A stretch of DNA of 64,000 bases from NCBI RefSeq assembly GCF_036711975.1, contig NC_091968.1:62001-126000 (forward strand). Reading direction: 5' to 3'. This stretch comes from Onthophagus taurus (Eukaryota; Arthropoda; Insecta; Coleoptera; Scarabaeidae). Shown here piece after piece: positions 1-12,800 of the stretch; the first letter of the stretch is position 1, and every line of letters begins with the position of its first letter. The notes beneath the pieces were generated by a model, which worked only from the letters and a program-made list of their open reading frames with translations, was not told the origin of the DNA and searched no databases. The position numbers and the translations under genes were made by a program.

Positions 1-874
1 CGAATAATAATTCGGATGCTAAACACCATACGTACAGGTGGAGGAAATAGAATACTGAGAATAGGATCAAAGTTAAGAAGCGAGTGCGGGATGTAAAAAA
101 AAACGGACGCCCGCCCGTTTTTCTCATCATCGTTACTAACCTAACCCAACCGGCATCCTCTAGACCGTCTATAGAGAGTGGATCTCGGTCGTTGCGCGGC
201 GAACGCGCGCCTACCTCCAATCGTATAATGAAAGTAAAGACAGCAGCGATGATACGCACCATGCCACCGAACAAGGTACCCATACCAGACATACGTCGCA
301 GACATAGTCTCCTCTCTATAGAGTCCCTATAGTTGTATAGACACCACCTATAGCTATAGGAGTATAGTAGCATATAGCTGAAGCTATATCTGAGTCAGTG
401 GGACAGCCTAGTTTTTCTTTCTCTCTCGCTCTCATTCCCTTTCATAACGTACAAAGCATCAATCTTTCCTTGTTTTCCTTTTCGCTGGTTGCGTTCGCAA
501 CTCACTCTTACTCTTTCTTTCGTTAACGTTTTCGGTTTTCGGTCTCTTCTCTCACTCCATCTTTAGTCTCCGTTCGTTGTGTTTCTCTCTCATTCGATTC
601 TCGTTCACTTGATTCGTTTGGTAGACGACGTCCACGGCACGGTCTACCTAGACACGGAGTGCCGCTGAACACAGTCAGTACGCTGCGCACCGTCCACACG
701 ATAACACACAGTATATTTACGAACGTGGTGCGCGTCGTCGTGTGATGGTCTAATTTGACCCAGACCAACCCTAAAATAAATAAAAGTGACTATTCTTTTT
801 ATTAATTACCGAGTTAGTTACCACAATCACAAAATAAGAGATTATTTTATTTTGAGAAAATTATTGGTGCGAAA
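1..874. other. 5' flank and leader of Eip74EF
   Basis: No convincing protein-coding gene is visible. A cluster of CTATAG-type palindromes lies at about 310-390 and could form small hairpins. The stretch 400-780 is rich in TCTC/TTCG and probably belongs to the 5' untranslated leader or promoter of the gene whose first ATG is at 875. No clear TATA box was found, so the transcription start cannot be fixed. In Drosophila, E74A starts far upstream of E74B; an A-type first exon would be expected left of this window. Confidence 0.4.
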
Positions 875-3800
875 ATGTTGAGATACAGTAACGAAAATAG
901 TGATATCGTGGTGATAAAGCGGGAGTTTTCCGATGATGATGACGATAATAGACATCGCGATATGGATATGAAAGAGGAGGAGCTTTCTGAGTTACCTTTG
1001 GACTTGCGGGTGAATGTATCGTCGAGATATAGTCCGAGACCGGGAAGAAGTCCCGCGTATAGAGATTCTTCGGGAACTGAAAGCGATGATTCCTGCGGGG
1101 GGAGATCAACGTCTTCACCTGACGTTCTCGCTTCATCAGATAGAAAACCGTACAAGAAACGTATTATCACTAGATATAATAGTAAGTAATCTATTGGTGT
1201 AATATAATTCTTTAAAAATACTCTATCGATAAACATAAATCTATTTAAAGTGTTGTTATCGCCAAAAACATAATTCAAAAATTTGCATTTTCATTATGTT
1301 GATACAATTTTGCAAGAATGTATTGATTTTTATGAAAGATTTAGTTGGAAAATTACAACAAAAAATCCTTATTATTTATCGCGTTTTTAATTGTAATCGG
1401 TGGCGTTTAGATTGTATCATTTTAATGATTCATCAGGTGAATTTTGCTTGCAATTTTGATTCAGTATTATACTACTCAAATAAATAAATTAAATTACGTG
1501 TCAACTTTATTAATGATTCATTTTTTATTCAAAATTATCAATTCTTTCTTTATGAAAAAAAAAAAAAAAAAAGAAAATGACGAATCAATCGAATAATTAA
1601 TTATAACGTAACCGTTATTATTCAATCTGACCTCGATGGGTTAAAAATATGTAGTACAGGAATATTGAAATATATTGCATAAACTGAAATAGTTTATCCG
1701 TAATAACACAATCTGTTTTCATTCGATGTTAACAGTTACAATTCACCGTTAATTTTTTTAAAATTTAGATTAATAATTTTTACTTAAATCATTGTGTTAA
1801 GAAAAGAGAGAATGCATCATCAAAACTGCCAATTTCTTCTTGGTCTTGCGAGGAAAGAGAAATTTCCCTCGAACTTTCTTCTTCGTTCGAAACGCATTCT
1901 GCAACCGACTTCTTCTTCCAACCAACAACGTGTGTGTGTAAATGTGCAGTGAAACTAGAATTTCCCATTTATTATCTCGGTTATAGACCCACATTAACAG
2001 ACGGACAGATGAGAGAAGCTTTACCAGACGTGACCTATTTTCGATTTACAGTTAGAGAGATCCTTTTTTTTTAAGATTTTTTTATACTAGATTTACCGTT
2101 CTTTTTTCCTAATCGAACCTCCCACATAACTCAGGTAGAAAAATCTCCATCACACCCCCATATAACCGCGTGATTTTCAACAATATAGCGGTCTTTCGCT
2201 TTGATCAAACCTAAATCTTTATTTTTTAATAGATTTGTAACGGAAGACGATCGTTTGCGAATTCTTTTCACAAGAGCAAAGTAAGTTTCATTCTTTATCG
2301 ATCCCGTTCGTTTTAGGGTGTGTTATTTTGACCGTGACCCAGTAAAATTAAATGTTATAAAACCCCCAAAAATCATTATAACTGCCTAATAAAAAATGTT
2401 TAAGCTTTTAAAGGGTTAATTTATTTTTTTGGGTGTCTTCGAATATGCAGGGGTCGTTCACCCAATTTTTTAACTCTTCTTTCTACCTGCCACTAGACGA
2501 GATTAAAAATTCAATAGAAAAGAATTTCAATCATTTTATATTTATTTTAAAATGCAAAGTGATTTCTAAGAATTTTAACTTATCTCAAACGATTTCCATT
2601 GAATTTTGAACGGTTTTTAGATCGAGGAAATGTGAAAAGTAAAAATAGTCAACGTATAGGAAATAATTTCAACACTTTTTCGATCATAACAAAATCAAGG
2701 TCACGCCTTCTTTTTAAATAAGAACAGTTAATGATACGTTTTCTGTATTGTAAGTAACATTTTTTATGCATTCTTGTTGTATTACTTTGATTGTAATAGA
2801 CACGTGGTCGTTATCGAAACACGTGGGTTTGTAGAAACTATTTATGAAACGAATAGTATTGTTTCTACGTATTTAATTCTATAATTACGTTTTCATGCGG
2901 CCATAAATTAATATGGTAGTAAATAATAACATTTTTATGCAGACGAAAACTATTTGTGATGTAAAAATTGTGTGATTTCTAAACTTATTTCTAGTTTTAT
3001 TTACAGCTTATTGTATATCATTTTATTGGGAAATGTTTTATACAGAGTGTTTCTGTAAGTCATGGCATAATTAATCACAAATACTAGAGTTAAAATGATG
3101 ACGATTTGCAGAAAAATTTTTGGTCTAAACCTATAAATGGGTGAGATATGGACCTTTCAAAATTTCAAATATTTTCTTAAATATTTTCAATATGGTTTGT
3201 CTTAGAAAGACAAAATTTGGCAAACAGTGCAATGTTGTTATAAAAAATCGTTTAAGATCACTATTGGAAATATCAAACAACGGGATCAATGCCATACAGG
3301 GTGTTCACAAAGGTTATTTCTTTAAAACTGCAACATTTCTTGCCAGCAATGAAACTTGCGAACTGTAAAGTGACCTTAAGACAAACCATCTTGAAAATAT
3401 TTAAGAAAATGTTTAAAATTTTCTTAACTTTGATCAAAAATGTTTACACGAATGACGATTCGTTTTGACTTTAGTATTTGTACTTAAAATTATGCCACGA
3501 CTTACAGAAACACCCTATATTTTAGTGTTTAACCTAATGCTTATTATGTTATTATACACCGTTTTAAAGAGCAAAGTTCAAGATTTAATTTGATATAAAA
3601 ATCATTTCTTTATCTTTCAACCCAGCCTTCTGGTGATTTCTTAACTTTTAATAAACTTTCTGAGGAATTTAAAATTTACAGTTTGAAACTCAAATTTAAA
3701 ACGTATCGGAGCGGAAACCCCCAACAATTCGAACGAACACGTCTTAAGACCCCCTATAGATTTGTCATGGTACATAAACTTCCCGAACCGAATCACCACA

Positions 3801-6800
3801 ACACACATTATATTCAACAGGTAGTAGATAATTATACGAAATTTGTATGCACGCGGAGGTGTATCTACGTAGATATACATAGTCGTCGTCGGCGAGGGAC
3901 TTAAAAAGACTCGCGCAGACACACCAACAACAACACATCCGGAAGTCAGTCTTGCAGACGAATCCAATCGTCCAGACGGTTTCTCGTTTCCGTTTAAAAA
4001 CGCGACGACGTAAGCCTATTCGGCTCGGTCTATTGGAATGACCTTGTCTGGCTTTGATACCGGCGCGCGGGATTTTAAACTTGACTACTTAGGAGGAAGA
4101 GAAGGACAATGGCTTTTTCTCTCTTAATGACTCTTCTAGTCTGCCGACCACTTATTGTTAATCTAATAGGATTGATGATGAGGACTTTTTTGGATGAAAT
4201 AGAAAGAAGGAAACAAGTTCTTTTGATGGTGTAATTAGTTAATGTTAAGCATAGGAGATATCTATGTATTATTGAATTTTTACAGTTAATTTGTTTTAAT
4301 TGATACAGATAAAATGAGAACGTGCATTCGATTCACTTACGTAATTAAAGTGCTGTTTTAAAATATAATAACGCAGTGTACGGTAAATTATGTTAATATT
4401 GTTGTGGAACAGTTATTTACATACGGTTTTAATATAAGACACCGTTCGTTTCAAGTATTAATGAAAACGATTGTCGCTATCTACTCTCAATTCAAGTCAT
4501 TTTCATGATAATTTCCTTTTCCTATTTAGAGTGTAATAATAATCTGCGTAGTAACATTTATAAAAGACTAATTTTGTTAAATTTGATTATAAACAATTTC
4601 TTTTTTTATTATTTTCTTAACCAACGGTCGTAGCAGATATTACGTAAATATGTATGTGCTGTACGAGATCGCGAATTTGGGTTAAGGCCGACCGGTGGGT
4701 ATCCTCAAAAGAAAACGAACTCGCGCGCTAAAGAATGAAGAAAGAAAGAGCAAACCGACGACGTATAAGTTATGCAATTTTAAGAGAGACTCTCGGAGTG
4801 AGAGAAGATCACGATGAAGAAGAAGAATCCTTTACAAAAACGGATAGGTTCGGGATTTCGTAACGAATCCAACTCAACTCGTCTCTTAAATGTCTTTAAC
4901 AACTTTAAATGTTAAACGTTACAACACCTTCCAAGTTTCAGGAATCAAAAAAAAAAGTAAAATTAAGAAATTTTGATTATGCGTTTTATTTCTCGTCGCT
5001 TCCGGCTTATCTATTCTCAATTTAATCGATCGTTTGTAATCTTATCTTAACTAATCAAATAGAATAATCGCGAGTCTTGTTGTTATTATTGCAAAATACA
5101 GGAAGTGTTTAATGGGACACAATCGAACGAGTCGTAAAACGGAAGTTGTTTTCGCCGTCTTTGTTGCTTTCACTCAACGAAAATCGTTACCGAATTTTTT
5201 GGCACAAGTAATGAGGTCGTTGTGTGTATAGTGTGTCTTTATAAATAGAACTCTCCGGATTCACACTCAAGAAAAGATCGGTTGCGTTTTCTTGAAATAT
5301 TTTTATTAATAGAATTAATCCTTTTCACTCTTTCGACTGTTCTAAAAATTAAAACTTGTATATCTTGGCAAAAAGCTTAAATTATTGAGAGAGAAATCAA
5401 CATTGTGTTATAGTTGGAACAAAATTTTCAGACAACAAAATCCAAGGTGATTTACACAATTTCATAATTCACTTTCGTTCTGTGTGAGATTTTAACGTGT
5501 AGGCGCGCTTTAAGCTTTATAGGAATGTTAAGAGTTATTTCGGTCACTTTCCCTTTCGTTTTCGTATCATTTCAAATTTGATACAGTTCTACTTCATTTT
5601 TTAACTTACATTTCGCCAAAATTGAATTTGAAAGTGAAACTTTCTGCTTTAAACGAATCGATACGGCTAGACGAAACGTCGCGTCGTCGTCGACGACATC
5701 GAGCTTTTTCATGTGTTGATCATAAAGATACGGAGCTTTCCATTTAGATAAGACTTTTGGAGCCAGACACAAGAAAAACAAATAACTTTTTATTTGGGGT
5801 TATTTATAGAATACATTTGATACAATAACATTGCAAAATTAAAATGATTAATTTAAACTTAGGTATAATGAATACTATTTTTGGAGCGAACGGAAATGCT
5901 ATTCTTGGAAAGATGAAGACAAACCCATTAAAGTTTCTGACCATTTTAAGAAGTATTTACTTAGTAAGTGTTATTCGCATTGTGTTTGTGTGGTGGTCGA
6001 TGACGCAATGAAGCTGACACCATTGTTGCCGGTGTAAATGTGTGCTACTGGTAAAATCCGAGAGGTTCATTTGTAGCTCTGTGTGTGTGTGTACATTTTC
6101 CATTTGGGTCAAGGAAACTTTCCCTTCCGGTAAAGCCGATAGACTCAGCTCGAGACTCGTTCGATGCTAAATATCGACTCACACCTCTTTAACCTAACCT
6201 TATATGAAATGAAAACGATTTTATCTATTCTATCTTAACATTTTTATTATCCCCTATTGTTTGTGTTATAATTACGAAAGATTTAGCAATTTACAATCGT
6301 TATTGGGATTTTCTGAAAAACTTTACATGAAATTTATTCCCTTGACGGTTTGTCTTGTTAATCTGCAAATTACAAAATTTTTACTGTTTCTAAAAATTAA
6401 GAAATGATGTTTATAGCAAATTAAAGCTTGAGCTTTGCTCTTTAAAATGGTGTATAATAAGTTTTAGGTTAAATTATGAAAAATGTTAATCAAAAAATCG
6501 AGAAAATATGTTGACGTTTTCCTTGACGTTTCAAGTTAACCTAAAAATTGTAAAATTGGAACTGAAATTTAAAAAATTGCTGAGGGGTATTTATGAAAGT
6601 TAAGAAACGATTTTTGCATCAAATTAAATAAACCTAATCCAAATCTCGTGAATTTAATAGATGTAACATGACCGATGAAAGTAAAATGGTATTTCGATTC
6701 AACGCTACGAAACCAAACGAGCCCATAAATTACGGTGTGGTTCTTGCAAAACCTGTATTAATCGTCCACGCCGAAAATTTTCGGCTTGCCGCGAAATAAT

Positions 6801-9800
6801 TACGGTGGCCCACCTTTCGCTTGCGTAACCGAACGCGACGAATATTATTCGTATGCACGGGTTTACCACCGGTTCTTTTTTTTTCTTTCATTTCGATTAT
6901 TACTCGTTGGTCTTTTGAGGTGGTGTCGAAACAGGGTAAATGGGTCGTCTGCGTGCCATATAAAAGCATTCACTCTCGACGACGTAAATTTACATATTGT
7001 AAGTTGTCGTGCGCCTTGCAGTTTAATACGATTTTGGTAACGTGTTTTCGTCATAATTTGCAATCAAGGTCTTTTTGAACAAATTTTTGTTATCGGTTTG
7101 TTTGATTTTATACTGCTTAAAATATGTTTTTTTTAAATTTTAGATGTATCAAAATGGGAATATGAACACTGCCCAACGTCAAACAGCCGAAACAGTAACA
7201 GAAAGTCGCCGTCGCCGGTGCCAAATGCAAAACTCAATTACATGTTGGGTTTGGCGCCTGATTTCACTGCCGCTCCGTTACCATTACATAGGCTAACCGC
7301 TTGCACTACCACAACGACAGGTTAGTGGAATTATTAATTTATTTTTAAATATAAAATCATTAATACGTTAGTCGGATGGTTTTATCAGCTGTATTACAAT
7401 GTGAACAAATATTACTCGAAAAACGCAATATGATACAACATCTGCCCAATCTGCTGAATATATTCGAATTCGGAAAAACACCCACCCGATTTTAGCCTGA
7501 TTCTCTGGATTTCTTTATCACCCTTTTTGCGCAAAAGGGTGGAAGGTATTGAATTGCTACAATAACACATTGAGCGAGGATTAGCCACGCATCTGTCCCG
7601 TCCAAGTATTGCGTTGTGTTATGAACGCCTGCATGCTAAAACATGTTGTTCAATATGATGACGATGATGATTCAATCGGGAATACGAAATGACATCTGCA
7701 GTTGTTCAATAACAACGACTTACCACCCACATTTCCAAGAACCATTAATTCACTTTATCGTATTGATCGTTAGAACCTTTTTCGTGAATATAAGGCGTGT
7801 TACCTATTCCTTTATTATAAGCGCAATCGTCAACCAACAGCAGAAAAATAAATCAAAACATTTCACGTGTTGAATACTCATGCAAATTAGTCGGAGTCGT
7901 TCGAAGAGTTGGTCGAAATGCGACCATCGGAAGGCCCGAATTCCCACTGGGTGTCTCCTTGCGTCCAACGGTCAGCTTAGGTAACGACATAATCGGAACC
8001 CCTACGATAAAAGAGAATCCTCGTTTCATTCTTTCTCCTTCCTTCTTCCTCAAACGGAGCGTCGCGAAGACGGGATCAACAACGAGGATGACCAGCTCGA
8101 CAACCAGCGCATAGAAAGAAAAAGATATGATTAATGGGCCATCCGAGGGGGGGTCAACGGGTCACGCCGGACACATCAAGGGATGGACATTCAGGTCGCG
8201 GAAAGAAACAGGTTCTCGACGATACAAAAGGAAAGGAAGGAAGGAAGGAACGGGTTGCATGTGCCTGTTTGCCACCGCTCGATGGTTGTCTTTTACCGGG
8301 TGTGTTTATTTACTACTACCACCAAGGCAGTAGTGAAGAGGTCGTCGAGGTCGTGCGGAGAGGATCTACGGTGTAGATTCTACACCTTTAAGGGTTAAAC
8401 CCCCTTAAAACAGGCAGCAGCGGCGACCGTGACTAATAGGCCCTCTCCTGTCTAGTTCCAGTTTTGCGGCAGATTATCCCGGACACAATTAATAATATAC
8501 CCTGCCATAAGCTCCTGGTCGAGGTGCGTTGTCCTTTTTCCAAGGATAAGACTAGTCTAACTCGAATCACGACTGGAATGTAAAAAGTTTGATTAATCGT
8601 TTCTTCGCTGAATTAATGTCTTTAACCGTCTTGGAATCTAATGGATGGTACTGCTCAAAGTTTTGCCTAATCTTAACCAATTTTTAAGATTTTCTTCAAT
8701 TATACAGGTGTTCCTGTAAGTTGTGGCATAATTGTGGCACAAATAAGAATGTTAAAATGATAATGATTCGTGTAAAAATTTTTGATATAAACCCATAAAT
8801 GGCTAAGATATGGGCTTTCAAAGTTAAGTTTTTTTTTAAATTTCCTTAAATATTTTCAATATAGTTTGTCTTAAAAAGATAAAATATGGTAAACAGTGCA
8901 ATTTTATCTTGAAAAATTGTTTATTATCACTCTTGAAAATATACAACCACGGGATCAATGCTATACAGGATGTTCACGAAGGTTATTTCCTTCCAAATTT
9001 TTTATTGTGTCATAAATCCTTAAATTTTACATCTGATGCTAAAAGCCTATTCCATTTTAAAATTATTTTCACTCTTAGAAATTTTTGTTTAGACGCATCG
9101 TTTTCGAGTTATTTGCAAAAAGATACAACCTCAATTATGACATGTTTTCATTAATCGTAGGTGCCTATGAAAACAAATTGTAGCTGGAGCAGTAAAGCAA
9201 CTGTCAAATCATTACCCAACATTCGTCAGTAGGTAATAGTTGTTTAAAATGACAAATAATAACAGTTTTAGTGAACAAACTGTCATGCTTTTGGGAGAGT
9301 ATTTAGGCAATGCCGATATTGCAGTGAGACGATATTGCAAATAACTGATGATACTGTTGATGTCAACAGTTGTACGGCTTGGCGTGTGTCACACGAACAG
9401 CAATTGTATCCATACAACTTTTCGACAGTACAAGAATTAAAAATTGCTAATCATCCGTTGCGAGGTAAAAAATGTACTATTGATGCTGCGTGTTTAGATA
9501 AAATATTTTTTATTGATGGCCATTAATTTGACATATTGCTTTACTGCTTTACTTAAGATTTATTTTCATGGGCGTCTACGATTAATGACAGTATTTCATG
9601 GACGAAGTTACATCTTTTGTGAAAAACTCTAAAACAATGGCGTCTAATCAAAAATTTCTAAGAGTGAAAATAATTTTAAAATGAAATAGGCTTTTAGAAT
9701 CAGTTGAAAAATTTAAGAGCTTACCACATAATAAAAACGTTTTAACGAAATAACCTTTGTGGACACCTGCATAGCATTGATCCCGTGGTTGCATACTGTC

Positions 9801-12800
9801 AAAAGTGATCTTAAACGATTTCCCATGATAACATCGCATTACTTTATTTCAAAAGTAAACAGATTCCGATTAATCTTTAAAACCAATTAGATCAGGTTTC
9901 TATCATTACGTTGCAATACATCTTCCGAAATGAGATAGATTATTTGTTGAGACCCCCACTTGTGGTCATGTAACTGGGTTTTTTGGTACCCCATTGTGAT
10001 GGAAGTGTTGAAAGCTACCTGGACCTTTTCTCGGTCTATTATTCTCTTTTTCTTCCGAAACAGTTCGAGGGACGCGGAAGTGCGTACAGATTTTCGACAC
10101 CTGATACACACCATCCCTTCGTATTTAGGGATTGTTCGGGGGCTTAAAGTGTTATGTCATTAGGACCACAACCAGAAGCAACGAGCGGCTTTTAAAACGT
10201 TTGGACCACCGGGATCATAACAATGTAATAGATCCTTTGGTGTTTACAAACACCTTTAATGTTTTTTTTCTTAAATCTCATTTCGTTAATTTTGTTTGTA
10301 ACTTGTTTTTGTTAATAACTGGTTTCTTTATTTTTGTGTACAGTGACCATAAATATATTAAAGTTAAGAGAGATAGTTCAAAGATGGAGTTTAGGGTCTG
10401 GGAAAATTGGTTAAGTGTTGGTCACTTGGAAAAAAATGAAGAAGACCGAAAGGGTGGGTTTAGTTAGTGGCTTGACCACTGGCGATTCCCGTTCTTTTCT
10501 GAAATAGGATATCTCTTCACCCTTTTCATAAATCGTTCAACTATCTAGGGGGGTTGAATCTTAAAAAAGTCCTAGAAACCGGAACTTGAAACCGTTAAGA
10601 TTTTTTGATCTATTTTTCTTTGTTTCCAGGTTCTTTGCCACCAAGTCCAGCGGATTCCGGTGTTTCTGATGTCGATAGTTCATCGAGTGGTCACACGTCG
10701 ACAGACGAACTCAAATCGAGATTACAACCACCCGGAGCCGGGACAGGAGGTGGAGGAGGAGGTGGTGGTGGTGGAGGAGGAGGACTGGTTGGGCCCCATT
10801 CTCCCCTTGGTGGTTATCACGCGAAGCAACAGCATTTTTTGCCACCATATAATTTTCCTGGGAGTCATCCGCATTCTCATAGAGGGCATCTTTCCCATCC
10901 ACATCATTATACAATAAGATCGCAACGTAAGTTAATCTCAAAACATAAATTTTTGTTTGGAATTTAAATTGAGAAGCAGTATTTTTCTGCATGAGGATGA
11001 CCTCATCCGAATTCCTTTTGGCGTCGTCGTCCAAAAATAAAAACGTCAATCGGGATAAATTAAGTGAAAAATCGAAAACTTGGTTTTCGATAACAAACAA
11101 CTTTCGGTTGCTTTTCCTGTTTTGAACGTTAAATTTAACATTTGCAAATATTTACATATTAGTGTAATGACTGGCAGATACGATCGGATATACTTGAAAT
11201 AACCGTTTTAACTTGATGGAAGCGTTTGCGTCATTAGTAACCGAGCTTTATAAAGATTTTTTGTGGTAGGTTTAATTTAAGACAATGTTTTATATAAGAA
11301 ATGCGAGTTATAAAAAGTAACGGAAGTTGATTTCTGAAAATATCTTCGTTCGTTTACGGAACCTTGATTAGAACAGATCGGAGATTGAGTTTAAGATATA
11401 TTTAGCACCCGGTTTGTATACGAAATGAGGAATTTGACATTACATAACGAGATAAAATAGTTTTGTATTTTCGATATAAAAAATTTTTTTCATACATTTT
11501 TTTGAAAAACCATTTCTTAGCTCTACCCAAAAAAATCACTATTCCACAACAGAAATAGGCCAATTTTTTGGCACAGGAAAAATAACAGACACAGATTTTT
11601 ATATCCCAACAGGAATTTTTGCACACGACCTATAAATATATATAAAAGTGGCTCTTCACCAGCAAAAAAAAATGTTCCTATTTCCCCAATCTATCCGCAT
11701 ACAGCGAACGATCTTATTCTATTTCTAAACTCTCCAACTTGCTTTAAAATTAGAATTCGACTCAACTCCCAATTTTATTTGATATAGGACAGGTCAAGTC
11801 AGAAAAAATATACCAAAATTATTAAACAACTTTTCAACAAAAAAGTAAATAAAGTTTTGTTTGAACGTAGTTTAAAGCACGTATAGAGACCGAAAGTGAA
11901 TTCTATTTCTAACTGGGCGCCGGAATTCAAATAGAGAGACAAATGTGTGTGACATTGGCCGAGGTCATGGTTTACGTAACTCTCTCTCGGTCGTTCTGCG
12001 TCGCTGTTCGTCGTCGAAAAAAGCAGACACACACACAACAGATATTTTTAGGTTTTAGATATTTTTTAAATGTGAAAACAACACCGATTATCTTTATCTA
12101 TCCTCACTTTTTTATATCTGTTTCAAGTTGAAACCGAAAACCATCATGAGATCCGATTAGGAGTGTCAAATGTTATTCCAAACGTATCTTCTTCTGTTAA
12201 CTAATCTTTTTTTGCTCTATATAGCTTGGTAACTCTAAATACTTATTTAAAACACCTCCATGATATAAACAAGTTAACAAATAACATCCTGTGGGGATAA
12301 AAAATTTCGGCAAAATGTGCACAACAAAATAAGCATTTACAATAAGACATGACCTTGACCTTATTTATATTGTTTAAACTTGGTTTTTGTTTCAATAACA
12401 AACTGAAAATACATTAAAGCATGCATTTTATATCACACGAATTTTATTAAAGATGCTATAACTAGAACTAACACTAGACCTAAATACTTTTGGGTTAAGC
12501 CGTGCGTGTTTTGAAAAAATGTTTGACGTTTAGGAAGGCGTGTTGCAACCTTCAATTGACAATAAGTTAACGTTTTTATTTGACAATAAATACATGAAAA
12601 GATAATTAACAACTAATTAATATAAGGAACATAAGGAAGGTAGATAAAAACCGGTCGGTGTTGTACTTACCGTGTCATCCTTCTGTTTATGTGGTTTGGT
12701 GGCTCGTTGGACATCCCTCACCGTATAGCCGTTCTGCTGTAGTATATCTTGTAGAACTCTTTCTTCTTTCCTCAGGTTCTCTTTATCACATATCCTCTCT

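Larger units (their letters stand above)
1182..7143 (+). other. Eip74EF intron 1
   Basis: A 6-kb intron between the isoform-specific first exon and the shared exons. It is AT-rich without a supported coding sequence. It contains one palindromic MITE at 3041-3525 and a short dispersed repeat at 3526-3595 that recurs inverted at 6403-6480. Pockets of higher GC at 3690-4080 and 6710-7060 could be regulatory. Short open frames there have no recognisable protein content. Confidence 0.6.

Noticed and set aside
128-152. CTAACCTAACCCAACC-like run, also at 51664-51700, as telomeric repeat
   Set aside because: Only two imperfect units at each place. Such short runs are common in insect DNA and there is no array.
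847-1278. 143-codon minus-strand frame across E74 exon 1
   Set aside because: It is antisense to a spliced exon supported by three downstream E74 exons.
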